From Ruminococcus sp. (GTDB lineage: Bacteria > Bacillota > Clostridia > Oscillospirales > Acutalibacteraceae): 64,000 bases of DNA. Of the stretch, positions 44,271-51,678 are shown one piece after another; within the stretch, counting starts at the first letter, position 1; each line of letters starts with the position of its first letter. Under the pieces are notes generated by a model. That model saw only the letters and a list, made by a program, of their open reading frames with translations. It ran no database searches and was not told the origin of the DNA. The position numbers were made by a program, and so were the translations under genes. Where the stretch lies: NCBI GenBank assembly GCA_017410265.1, contig JAFQRC010000003.1, positions 62,001 to 126,000 of the forward strand, in the 5' to 3' direction.

Positions 44271-45554
44271 TTATACTTCTACGCAGAGTAGCTTTTCAAC
44301 AGCAGAAAGCTTTGTACATACCACAAAAACATCGAGCGCTTTTGATAAATCTTCAACTGACGGAGCAGTAGGCGCGATACGGATGTTGGAATTATTCGGG
44401 TCGTTTGTATACGGATAGGTAGCACCTGCACCTGTTAAGATAACACCTGCTTCCTTACAAAGAGAAACAACCCTGCTAGCTGTACCGTTCATCACATCAA
44501 CGCTTACAAAGTAACCGCCCTTCGGCTCTTCATAGGAAATAATACCTAAAGGCTCAAGATTTTCCTTGATTTTGCTTAAAACCAAATCAAATCTCGGTCG
44601 AAGTATCTCCTTATGCTTTTTCATATGAGCCTTCATGCCGTCAATATCCTTGAAGAAACGGACATGTCTGAGCATATTGATTTTATCAAAGCCGATGGTC
44701 TGGTACTTGTACTTATTCTTGATTATCTTCATATTACTCTCAAATGCCGCCATAGCCGCAACACCTGAGCCCGGGAAGGTAATCTTTGAAGTTGAGCAGA
44801 ATTCAATCGGGTGATCAAGGTTGCCTGTCTTTTTGCACTCGTCAAAAATATTGAGCAAGCTGACCTCTTCATCTGTCAGGTCGTGTATAACATACGCGTT
44901 ATCCCACATAATCTTGAAATCTTTTGCGGCAGGCTTAAGCGAAGCAAAACGCTTCACTGTTTCGTCAGAATAAGTTATACCCTGTGGATTTGAATACTTC
45001 GGAACACACCAGATACCCTTCACACTCTCGTCTTTAATAAGTTCCTCGACTATGTCCATATCAGGACCATTTTCAGTCATCGGAACAGTAATCATCTCGA
45101 AACCAAAGTATTCAGTGATACCGAAATGTCTGTCATAACCCGGTACAGGACACAAAAACTTTCTGTTTTTCACTTCGTACCAAGGAACACAACCCTCAGC
45201 AGGCGCGGTTGTCATAAAGCAAGCTATAGTATCAAACATCATATTAAGACTTGAGTTACCGCCGACCATAACCATATCAGGTGTTACACCCATCAACTCA
45301 GCCATAAGTTTTTTACAAGACGGAATACCATCCATAATGCCGTAATTTCGACAGTCCTGACCGTCTATTGTAACACACTCAACATCACTGTTGATGATAT
45401 CAAGCATACAGCGGGATATCTCCAGCTGTTCAGCACAAGGTACACCTCTTGACATATTAAGCTTTAAATTAAGCTCTTTGATTGCACTGTATTCTTTTTT
45501 GAGTTCTTCATACTGAGCAGAAAGCTCAGCTTTTGTCATATCCTTCAGTAACAT
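44271..45554 (-). CDS. PLP-dependent aminotransferase (MocR-like, PF12897 type)
   Basis: A 427-residue class I/II-fold enzyme. It opens with a helical LSAQYEELKKEY segment and LNMSRGVPCAEQL, typical of the Aminotran_MocR family. The PLP lysine is in STSKITFPGSG, and RIAPTAPS binds the substrate carboxylate. Amino acid substrate is unknown. Start is uncertain: ATG 45554 has GGTG upstream, ATG 45539 has a badly spaced AAGGAT. An upstream stretch of the frame (to 45668) is AT-rich promoter DNA. Five TGCAAAA heptamers lie just upstream. Confidence 0.85.
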   Translation of the reverse strand: MLLKDMTKAELSAQYEELKKEYSAIKELNLKLNMSRGVPCAEQLEISRCMLDIINSDVECVTIDGQDCRNYGIMDGIPSCKKLMAELMGVTPDMVMVGGNSSLNMMFDTIACFMTTAPAEGCVPWYEVKNRKFLCPVPGYDRHFGITEYFGFEMITVPMTENGPDMDIVEELIKDESVKGIWCVPKYSNPQGITYSDETVKRFASLKPAAKDFKIMWDNAYVIHDLTDEEVSLLNIFDECKKTGNLDHPIEFCSTSKITFPGSGVAAMAAFESNMKIIKNKYKYQTIGFDKINMLRHVRFFKDIDGMKAHMKKHKEILRPRFDLVLSKIKENLEPLGIISYEEPKGGYFVSVDVMNGTASRVVSLCKEAGVILTGAGATYPYTNDPNNSNIRIAPTAPSVEDLSKALDVFVVCTKLSAVEKLLCVEV

Positions 45555-45658
45555 TTTGCACCAACTTAATATAAAAATTGCAAAAAACACGAATTGCCAA
45601 GTAATATAATAACTGCAAAACATAAATTTTGCAATACTATTTTGAAAATCTTGCAAAA
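45554..45658. repeat. Five TGCAAAA / TTTTGCA heptamers before the aminotransferase
   Basis: Copies at 45554-45560 (inverted), 45579-45585, 45614-45620, 45627-45633 (inverted) and 45652-45658. About 0.02 copies would be expected by chance in 105 bp at this base composition. A plausible minus-strand promoter (TTGCAA, 17 bases, TATTAT) uses the repeats at its -35 box. Confidence 0.6.
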
Positions 45659-45707
45659 ATAAATTCATTATATAGTATGCACTTTTTAGTGTAAATTACA
45701 CAAAAAA

Positions 45708-45726
45708 GGGGCTCATAACGAGCCCC
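45708..45726 (-). terminator. Terminator after the CapB-like kinase gene
   Basis: A 7-bp GC stem (GGGGCTC / GAGCCCC) with a 5-base loop and T6 on the minus strand. Confidence 0.92.
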
Positions 45727-45744
45727 ATAAATCTATCTACCTTA

Positions 45745-46464
45745 TCAGTAGTAATTATAATATCCGTAGTTCTTGCCTTTATATTTACTTCTATCCTGAA
45801 GTGAACAGCCAACCTTCAAAAAGCCTAGAACCTTGGAATCAGCGAGTTTGAAAGCCTGAACAGCTTTTTCAATATCGCCGTGAGTTGTAGCTTTTTCTCT
45901 TACGATAAGAACATAACCCGCAACATGCTCCTTGAGCAACAATGTATCTGTAACAACACCAACAGGCGGAGTATCCATGATAACATAATCGTACTGATTC
46001 TTCGCCATGTTTATAAACGCAGCAAAAGAAGCAGAGCCGATAAGCTCAGACGGGTTCGGAGGCACTGCTCCTGAGGTAAGTACATCAAGACAAGGCACTA
46101 CATCTCTGTTCACCACATCTTCAAAGTCAGCAAACTGACCTACCACCTCAGAAAGTCCTGCAGTATTCTTTATCTTTAAAAGGTTGTGAACATTAGGTCT
46201 ACGAAGGTCAGTATCAACAAGCAAGACTCTCTTTCCCATTTTCGCAAACGAGATAGAGAGATTAACTGTAGCCGTACTTTTACCCTCACCTTTTGACCAT
46301 GAAGTAACTGCAACACAAGGATTATTCTCGGCAACAAGCGAGAAAACAAGGCTTGTACGAGCAGATTTATATCCCTCTACGATAGCAAATTTACTATCAG
46401 TATTGATAATATTTCTCGTTTTATCCGCAGCTCCGCGACGCTTTTTCTTAGAAATCAGTTTCAT
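45745..46464 (-). CDS. CpsD/CapB family bacterial tyrosine kinase
   Basis: A 239-residue BY-kinase. Walker A SKGEGKST lies at about 57-64, Walker A' LVDTDLRRP at 82-90 and Walker B MDTPPVG later. The C-terminus is a tyrosine cluster (YKGKNYGYYNYY, 228-239), the autophosphorylation site. Such kinases control capsule and exopolysaccharide chain length and other targets. It overlaps the CapA-like gene by ATGA. No polysaccharide synthesis genes adjoin it. Confidence 0.93.
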   Translation of the reverse strand: MKLISKKKRRGAADKTRNIINTDSKFAIVEGYKSARTSLVFSLVAENNPCVAVTSWSKGEGKSTATVNLSISFAKMGKRVLLVDTDLRRPNVHNLLKIKNTAGLSEVVGQFADFEDVVNRDVVPCLDVLTSGAVPPNPSELIGSASFAAFINMAKNQYDYVIMDTPPVGVVTDTLLLKEHVAGYVLIVREKATTHGDIEKAVQAFKLADSKVLGFLKVGCSLQDRSKYKGKNYGYYNYY

Positions 46465-47156
46465 TTCTTCTTCGCACCGCCTTCCACTTCAAAGTCAATA
46501 ATTTCTGCAAATACAGGTATTTTGTAAATATCGTACAAGTCATCGCCCGGCTTAACGGTGGTATCGATAATCTCAATGAGGAACGAAACACCTAGTGATA
46601 ACACGAGACCTGCGAGTAAGCCCATAAGCACATATTGCTTAACATTCGGTGATGATGGCTTTGACGGAATAGCCGCGTCATCAACGGTGTCAACCTTACC
46701 TGCATCATCAAAGTAGTTAGCAAAAACTTCAGGAGCAGCCTCTGCTACCTGGTTTGCGACATTTGCCGCTGTAAGCGGGTCTGAGGAGGATGCCCTGATT
46801 TCAAGAAAGTAGGTATCCTCAATCGCGTTAATAGATACACTGTTTCCGGCGATAATACTCTTCATCTGTGGGTCACGCATAAAAAGCTCAGTACAGGTAT
46901 TAGCAAGCAAAACAGACTGAGAAATATCGTTTGTGTTAACCTTCTGGTCTGTATCACCATCAGCAGTTGAACTGCCGATAGTAAAACCGGAACTGTTCTG
47001 TACAAGAATCAGAGCGGTTGTTGTATAAATCGGAGTAACAAAGTATGTTACATAAAAGAACGCAAGCAGTGTACCTGCCAGAGTCATAATTATGATAAGC
47101 TTAATATGTGCTAAAAACATCTTAAGGATATCGTTGATAGTTAATTGCCTTGACAT
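46461..47156 (-). CDS. Wzz/CapA-type chain-length protein, kinase activator
   Basis: A 231-residue membrane protein: helix 1 (about 18-38), an external coiled domain, helix 2 (about 180-205) and a short cytosolic tail (VEGGAKKK) that would activate the partner kinase. Motifs YVTPIYTTTALILVQN in two parts and PSKPSSPN before helix 2 are typical. GGGGG precedes the ATG. The pair resembles capA/capB or epsA/epsB. Confidence 0.92.
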   Translation of the reverse strand: MSRQLTINDILKMFLAHIKLIIIMTLAGTLLAFFYVTYFVTPIYTTTALILVQNSSGFTIGSSTADGDTDQKVNTNDISQSVLLANTCTELFMRDPQMKSIIAGNSVSINAIEDTYFLEIRASSSDPLTAANVANQVAEAAPEVFANYFDDAGKVDTVDDAAIPSKPSSPNVKQYVLMGLLAGLVLSLGVSFLIEIIDTTVKPGDDLYDIYKIPVFAEIIDFEVEGGAKKK

Positions 47157-47218
47157 ATTAACCCCCTATGTTACACAATTCTTCAAGTAATATAATATAT
47201 CATTATAGAAGAATAATT

Positions 47219-47233
47219 ATTCTAAATTAGAAT
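47219..47233. repeat. TTCTA-N3-TAGAA palindrome (one of a small family)
   Basis: TTCTA-N3-TAGAA at 47220-47232, within a longer AT-rich spacer between the oadB terminator and the CapA-like gene. Sister copies lie at 44247-44259, 50672-50684 and 54835-54847, with a one-mismatch copy near 41767-41779. Confidence 0.55.
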
Positions 47234-47256
47234 TTTATTATAGAAAAATAAAAAAA

Positions 47257-47278
47257 GGTGAGAGAAAATTCTCTCACC
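47257..47278 (-). terminator. Terminator after oadB
   Basis: A 9-bp stem (GGTGAGAGA / TCTCTCACC) with a 4-base loop and a long T-run on the minus strand. Confidence 0.93.
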
Positions 47279-47301
47279 CATTTCAAATCATATTATTCTG
47301 A

Positions 47302-48537
47302 TTATCCGCAGATGCTCAGAAGTACGCCGGCAGCAACAGCTGAGCCGATAACACCGGCTACATTAGGACCCATAGCGTGCATAAGCAGGAAGTTACCAGG
47401 GTTTTCTTCCTGACCAACCTTATTAGATACACGAGCTGCCATAGGAACAGCAGATACACCTGCTGAACCGATGAGCGGATTAACCTTACCGCCTGTGAAG
47501 ATATACATAAGTTTACCGAACAAGATACCGCAGATAGTACCTACGCAGAACGCTGCAAGTCCGAGAGCAATAATACCGATTGTCTCCAACCGCAAGAAGC
47601 GTGTACCTGTAGCTGTAGCACCGACAGTAACACCAAGGAAGATAGTGATGATATTCATAAGCTCGTTCTGAGCAGTCTTGTTAAGTCTCTCTACAACGCC
47701 AGACTCCTTGAAGAGGTTACCGAGCATCAGCATACCAATCAGCGGAGCTGAACTTGGAAGTAAAATAGAACATACAATAACAACAACTATAGGGAACATA
47801 ATCTTCTCAAGTTTTGAAACAGGTCTGAGCTGTTCCATAACTACTGAACGTTCTTTTTTAGTTGTTAAAAGTCTCATAAACGGAGGCTGGATAATAGGAA
47901 CGAGTGCCATATATGAATAAGCCGCAATAGCGATAGAACCTAAAAGATGAGGAGCGAGTTTACTTGTAACATAAATAGCAGTAGGACCGTCAGCACCACC
48001 GATAATACCGATAGCGCCTGCTTCATTAGGAGCAAAGCCAAGTAAAATAGCACCAATGAAAGTGATAAAGATACCAACCTGAGCAGCGGCACCTAAGATG
48101 AAGCTCTTAGGGTTAGCAATAAGCGGACCAAAGTCGGTCATACAACCGATACCAAGGAAAATAAGCGGTGGGTAAATACCGAGCTTAACACCCTGATAGA
48201 GGTAGTAAAGCAGACCACCATAGGTCGGAACATTTACATACTGCTCACCGTTTAGAGTAGTGACAGCGTAATCTATAGTATCATGAGTGCTCAGATACTC
48301 AGCAAGTGGCACCATATTTGTAGACGGAGCCGCCATAATATCAGGATAGAGGTTAACAAGCAACATACCGAATGCAATCGGTAACAAAAGCAATGGCTCG
48401 TACTGCTTTTTGATAGCGAGATAAATAAGTACGAACGAAATGCCTATCATAACATAGTTCTGCCAAGCAAGATCAACAAGACCTGAGTCCTGATAAAGGC
48501 CAACTAAGGAATCTAAAAAACCATTAATAATTTCCAT
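47302..48537 (-). CDS. oadB: Sodium-translocating decarboxylase beta subunit (OadB/GcdB/MmdB)
   Basis: A 411-residue protein with about 11 membrane segments. GIIGGADGPTAIYVTSKLAPHL holds the conserved ion-site Asp in two parts; GTRFLRLETIG and VNPLIGSAGVSAVPMAARV follow. The subunit pumps Na+ outward driven by decarboxylation of a biotin-bound substrate. The carboxyltransferase and biotin carrier are not adjacent, so the substrate cannot be told from here. Confidence 0.94.
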   Translation of the reverse strand: MEIINGFLDSLVGLYQDSGLVDLAWQNYVMIGISFVLIYLAIKKQYEPLLLLPIAFGMLLVNLYPDIMAAPSTNMVPLAEYLSTHDTIDYAVTTLNGEQYVNVPTYGGLLYYLYQGVKLGIYPPLIFLGIGCMTDFGPLIANPKSFILGAAAQVGIFITFIGAILLGFAPNEAGAIGIIGGADGPTAIYVTSKLAPHLLGSIAIAAYSYMALVPIIQPPFMRLLTTKKERSVVMEQLRPVSKLEKIMFPIVVVIVCSILLPSSAPLIGMLMLGNLFKESGVVERLNKTAQNELMNIITIFLGVTVGATATGTRFLRLETIGIIALGLAAFCVGTICGILFGKLMYIFTGGKVNPLIGSAGVSAVPMAARVSNKVGQEENPGNFLLMHAMGPNVAGVIGSAVAAGVLLSICG

Positions 48538-48557
48538 ATTTTAAACTCCTTTCCCTA

Positions 48558-48941
48558 TCAAAACGGTCTGGTGTTAGATAAAACACCAGCATTACCCCAA
48601 GCACAGCGCGCAGGAGCTTTTTTGATATTTCTGATTCTGACATTTCCTGCACCGTACATATATTCAACAGCCGCAGCAATACAAGCAAGAACATCAGGGG
48701 TTACTCCACCTGCAGTGTTAGCAGAAGCAGAACTTCCACCTGCACCAGTGCCCTTTGGTGTATCGTCGTCATCATTGTTTTTCTTAGACTTCTTAGGTTT
48801 GTTCTGTGCATTATAAACGATAGTACTGTACAGCTTGATTATAGCAATAAGTAGAATCAGAACTGCAAACACAACAACGAAGCCGGTGATAAGAACAGTC
48901 CATGCTGTCATCATATCAAGACTCGCAAAATATTCGCTCAT
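48558..48941 (-). CDS. oadG: OadG-like gamma subunit of sodium pump
   Basis: A 127-residue protein: one membrane helix (about 13-36), a charged Lys/Asp linker, a Gly/Ser/Ala segment (about 66-78) and a C-terminal domain ending in the typical W-NAG-NTRPF. OadG links the beta subunit to the carboxyltransferase. The ribosome site is GGGGGT, and in read-through RNA it would pair with an exact inverse 53 bases upstream. Confidence 0.88.
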   Translation of the reverse strand: MSEYFASLDMMTAWTVLITGFVVVFAVLILLIAIIKLYSTIVYNAQNKPKKSKKNNDDDDTPKGTGAGGSSASANTAGGVTPDVLACIAAAVEYMYGAGNVRIRNIKKAPARCAWGNAGVLSNTRPF

Positions 48942-48947
48942 AAAATA

Positions 48948-49022
48948 ACCCCCATATTCTCAAATTTAGTCATTGTATAGTATATACCAAAAACGACAAA
49001 ATTTCAATAAAAATATGGGGGT
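48948..49022 (-). promoter_or_regulatory. Inverted repeat around the oadG promoter, 3' arm contains the ribosome site
   Basis: Minus-strand RNA: ACCCCCAUAUU (49022-49012) is the exact inverse of AAUAUGGGGGU (48958-48948). Four further pairs inwards (two G-U) give up to 15 bp. The promoter lies between the arms, so only read-through RNA has both. Confidence 0.7.
48979..49007 (-). promoter_or_regulatory. Sigma-A promoter of oadGB
   Basis: Minus strand: TTGAAA (49007-49002), 17-base spacer, TATACT (48984-48979). Initiation near 48972 lies downstream of the 5' arm of the inverted repeat. Confidence 0.75.
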
Positions 49023-49087
49023 AAAAAAATATTTGTTTATTATGACAATTTTGTTAGTTTTTTAACAAATCCTTTAGTTATTTAAAC

Positions 49088-50566
49088 TTACAAAATTATA
49101 CAGATAAGACCGTTGCAACCATCATTGATGATTTTTTCTATCGTTTCCCCTACCTTTGCTCTTGCCTGTGGCGGCATACGGTAGAGCTTATTATTGAGTC
49201 CCTCGGAAACAAGCTCGTTGACTGACTTTCCGAAGATGTTTGACTCCCAGATTTTTTGCGGACTTTCTTCAAATTCTTTTAAGAGATATGTGACAAGCTC
49301 TTCACTTTGCTGTTCACTACCTACTATCGGTGTTACCTCAGCAGTGGTAGAAATCTTCATCATATGAATGCTCGGTGCGCTCGCCTTAAGCTTTACTCCG
49401 TACTTTCCGTTTTGCTTGATAATCTGTGGCTCTTCTAAGGACAGTTCATCAATAGTCGGCATAACGATTCCGTATCCTGTTTCCTTTACCTGCTCATATG
49501 CCTGAGCGATTTTATCAAACTGAGATTTCTTCTGTGACAGCTCAAATATACAATCAAGCAATGATTTTTCATCAGAAATATCAATTCCTGTTTTCTCTGA
49601 CAGTATTTTGAAAAACAAATCATCCCTTAGTCCAATATTAACTCCGGCACTGCCTTTTCCTAAATCAAGGGACGAAAGCTTTGCAGAATCTATGTACTCG
49701 CACTTTGAAACTTTTTCGAGCACATCCTGAATCTCTCTTATTTTCTGCATACTGCCAAGATTTGATCTAATAGACTCAAACACCTCCGATTTAAGCCAAT
49801 GTTCTTTATTCAAAGACACTAACCATTTCGGGATGCTGACTCTGATTTCTCTGACTGGAAATTCAAACAACACCTGTGCCAGTATCGCTTTAATTCGATT
49901 TTCATCAAGCTCGATACAGTTAACCGGCAGACACGGCACCTGATACTTCCGACTCAGCGTTGAAGCGAGCTCTCCTGACTCTAAAGATTCAGGATTCATA
50001 CAGTTAAGCAGTATGATAAACGGCTTATTTATAGCTTTCAGCTCACTTACTACACGCTCTTCGGCTTTAACATAATCTTCTCTGTTTATCTCCCCTATTG
50101 TTCCATCGGTTGTTACAAGCAGACCGATTGTGCTGTGTTCGTTAATTACCTTCTGAGTGCCGATTTCAGCCGCTCTGTCAAACGGAATTTCCTCCTTTGA
50201 CCACGGAGTTTTCACCATTCTCGGTGTATCCTCTTCCATATAGCCCATCGCAGAATCCACAACATAGCCTACGCAGTCTATCATCCTGACTTTTAGGGTA
50301 GCTGTGTTATCAACATTTATCTGCACTGCTTCTTCGGGGATGAATTTAGGCTCAGTAGTCATTATTGTTCGTCCACCCGATGATTGCGGAAGCTCATCGT
50401 TTGTGCGTCTTCTGAGATTTTCATCGTCTATATTAGGTAGCACAATAGAGTCCATAAAACGCTTGATAAATGTTGACTTACCCGTGCGGACAGGACCCAC
50501 TACCCCTATGTATATGTCGCCGGCTGTGCGACTGCTGATATCTTTGTATATGCTTCTTTCTTCCAT
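49088..50566 (-). CDS. spoIVA: Stage IV sporulation protein A (SpoIVA), coat morphogenetic ATPase
   Basis: A 492-residue protein. Walker A GPVRTGKS is at 24-31, with TTEPKF and DCVGYV further on, like a TRAFAC GTPase that became an ATPase. The middle and C-terminal regions polymerise on the forespore membrane as the coat basement layer. ATG follows GGAGGA. A sigma-E-type promoter lies upstream, and a partner gene of the SipL type lies 1.1 kb further upstream. Confidence 0.97.
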   Translation of the reverse strand: MEERSIYKDISSRTAGDIYIGVVGPVRTGKSTFIKRFMDSIVLPNIDDENLRRRTNDELPQSSGGRTIMTTEPKFIPEEAVQINVDNTATLKVRMIDCVGYVVDSAMGYMEEDTPRMVKTPWSKEEIPFDRAAEIGTQKVINEHSTIGLLVTTDGTIGEINREDYVKAEERVVSELKAINKPFIILLNCMNPESLESGELASTLSRKYQVPCLPVNCIELDENRIKAILAQVLFEFPVREIRVSIPKWLVSLNKEHWLKSEVFESIRSNLGSMQKIREIQDVLEKVSKCEYIDSAKLSSLDLGKGSAGVNIGLRDDLFFKILSEKTGIDISDEKSLLDCIFELSQKKSQFDKIAQAYEQVKETGYGIVMPTIDELSLEEPQIIKQNGKYGVKLKASAPSIHMMKISTTAEVTPIVGSEQQSEELVTYLLKEFEESPQKIWESNIFGKSVNELVSEGLNNKLYRMPPQARAKVGETIEKIINDGCNGLICIIL

Positions 50567-50570
50567 ATTT

Positions 50571-50607
50571 TCCTCCGATACACTGTTGATACTATAATGT
50601 ATGAGGA
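50571..50607 (-). promoter_or_regulatory. Possible hairpin pairing the spoIVA ribosome site with promoter DNA
   Basis: Minus-strand RNA: UCCUC (50607-50603) with GAGGA (50575-50571) and AUACA (50602-50598) with UGUAU (50582-50578), a 2-base bulge and a 15-base loop. The 5' arm overlaps the -10 box, so only read-through RNA has it. It is weaker than at yabP. Confidence 0.45.
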
Positions 50608-50624
50608 CAATGTTTTATTTATGA
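50596..50624 (-). promoter_or_regulatory. Sigma-E promoter of spoIVA
   Basis: Minus strand: TCATAAA (50624-50618), 14-base spacer, CATACATT (50603-50596), which matches the sigma-E -10 consensus. spoIVA is a known sigma-E gene in B. subtilis. Confidence 0.8.
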
Positions 50625-50635
50625 CCAAAGCAGAA

Positions 50636-50662
50636 AAACCGTCCGATATTCCCGGACGGTTT
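50636..50662 (-). terminator. Terminator after the pyridoxal kinase gene
   Basis: Stem ACCGTCCG / CGGACGGT extended by A-T pairs, 7-base loop; T5 on the minus strand. A TTCTA-N3-TAGAA palindrome (50672-50684) lies between it and the stop codon. Confidence 0.92.
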
Positions 50663-50707
50663 TGAGGTTTTTTCTAATTTAGAATTATTTTATTTTCTTT
50701 CACCGAA

Positions 50708-51544
50708 TTATAACTCCAACATACGGATGAGTGACGGAATAGCTGTTTCAAACTTTGTGCCATACCAGTGAGCTTCATCGTCAATTGTATTCTCGATGCA
50801 CTCAACAGTATAGTCTGAAGCAATCTTCACAGCATCAAGCACACCCAAACCATGCATAAAAGCTCCGACAAACGAAGATGAGAACACATCTCCTGTACCG
50901 TGATAGCTTTTCGAAATCTTCCTGTGGGTATAGCTCTTCTGCTCACCGTTTTCAGCGATAACAACATTTACTTCTCTATCGTTATAGCTAACACCAGTCA
51001 GAATAACAGTGCCACTACAGATATCAGCAAGTTTTGAAACAAGTCCGTCGATATACTCTTTGCCGTAGCTTTCTTTATAGGGAGTTTCTGTCATAAGACA
51101 AGCTTCAGTTATATTAGGCAGGATTATATCTGCTTTTGAGCAGAGATAGCGCATACCTTCTACATATTCATCGTCAAAGCCTGTGTAAAGCACTCCATTG
51201 TCAGCCATAGCAGGGTCAACGATAATTTTCCCACCATCTCTTTTTAAAGACCCAAAAATATCGCAAACATAGTCAATCTGCTTTGCAGTACCTAAATAAC
51301 CTGTGTAAATAGCATCGAAGGATATGCCCTGTTTTAGCCAATGCTCTTTAATCTTTGGAAAATCCTCTGATAAATCGTTAAAAGTAAAGCCCGAAAAAGA
51401 GCCTCCTGTATGTGTAGAAAGGACAGCAGACGGTAAAATACAGGTTTCGTGAGCACAAGCTGAGATAATCGGCAGAGCTACGGTAATAGAGCACTGACCA
51501 ACACACGAAATGTCCTGAATTGTCAAAATCCTTTTATACGACAT
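50708..51544 (-). CDS. Pyridoxal/pyridoxamine kinase (PdxY/PdxK type)
   Basis: A 278-residue ribokinase-fold enzyme that phosphorylates vitamin B6 forms to PLP precursors. The opening ILTIQDISCVGQCS, STHTGGSFSGF, and the late SYHGTGDVFSSSFVGAF anion-hole motif, read in parts, are typical. ThiD-like activity cannot be excluded. AGGAGTG precedes the ATG. It sits between sipL and spoIVA with its own promoter and terminator. Confidence 0.92.
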   Translation of the reverse strand: MSYKRILTIQDISCVGQCSITVALPIISACAHETCILPSAVLSTHTGGSFSGFTFNDLSEDFPKIKEHWLKQGISFDAIYTGYLGTAKQIDYVCDIFGSLKRDGGKIIVDPAMADNGVLYTGFDDEYVEGMRYLCSKADIILPNITEACLMTETPYKESYGKEYIDGLVSKLADICSGTVILTGVSYNDREVNVVIAENGEQKSYTHRKISKSYHGTGDVFSSSFVGAFMHGLGVLDAVKIASDYTVECIENTIDDEAHWYGTKFETAIPSLIRMLEL

Positions 51545-51584
51545 AAAATCACTCCTTTTCTAAATTTACTCACTCTAATCTCGA

Positions 51585-51613
51585 ATGATAACACTAAGCA
51601 CTTTATTCGTCAA
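51585..51613 (-). promoter_or_regulatory. Sigma-A promoter of the pyridoxal kinase gene
   Basis: Minus strand: TTGACG (51613-51608), 17-base spacer, TATCAT (51590-51585). Confidence 0.75.
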
Positions 51614-51640
51614 TATAACACAAATAATTTTGTAGAAAAA

Positions 51641-51668
51641 AACAGCGAATGGAAAACCACCCGCTGTT
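51641..51668 (-). terminator. Terminator after sipL
   Basis: A 12-bp stem with a UUUU loop. AACAGCG pairs with CGCTGTT, and the inner five pairs include two G-U pairs that exist only in minus-strand RNA. T7 follows. Confidence 0.9.
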
Positions 51669-51678
51669 TTTTTATTTA

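Noticed and set aside
45555..45668. N-terminal extension of the aminotransferase by 38 codons
   Set aside because: The added part is AT-rich promoter DNA with the TGCAAAA repeats, lacks a ribosome site and is not part of the family.
49023..49087. Hairpin after spoIVA as a terminator
   Set aside because: A 7-bp AT-rich stem (TTTGTTA / TAACAAA) has no T-run after it, so it is unlikely to stop transcription.
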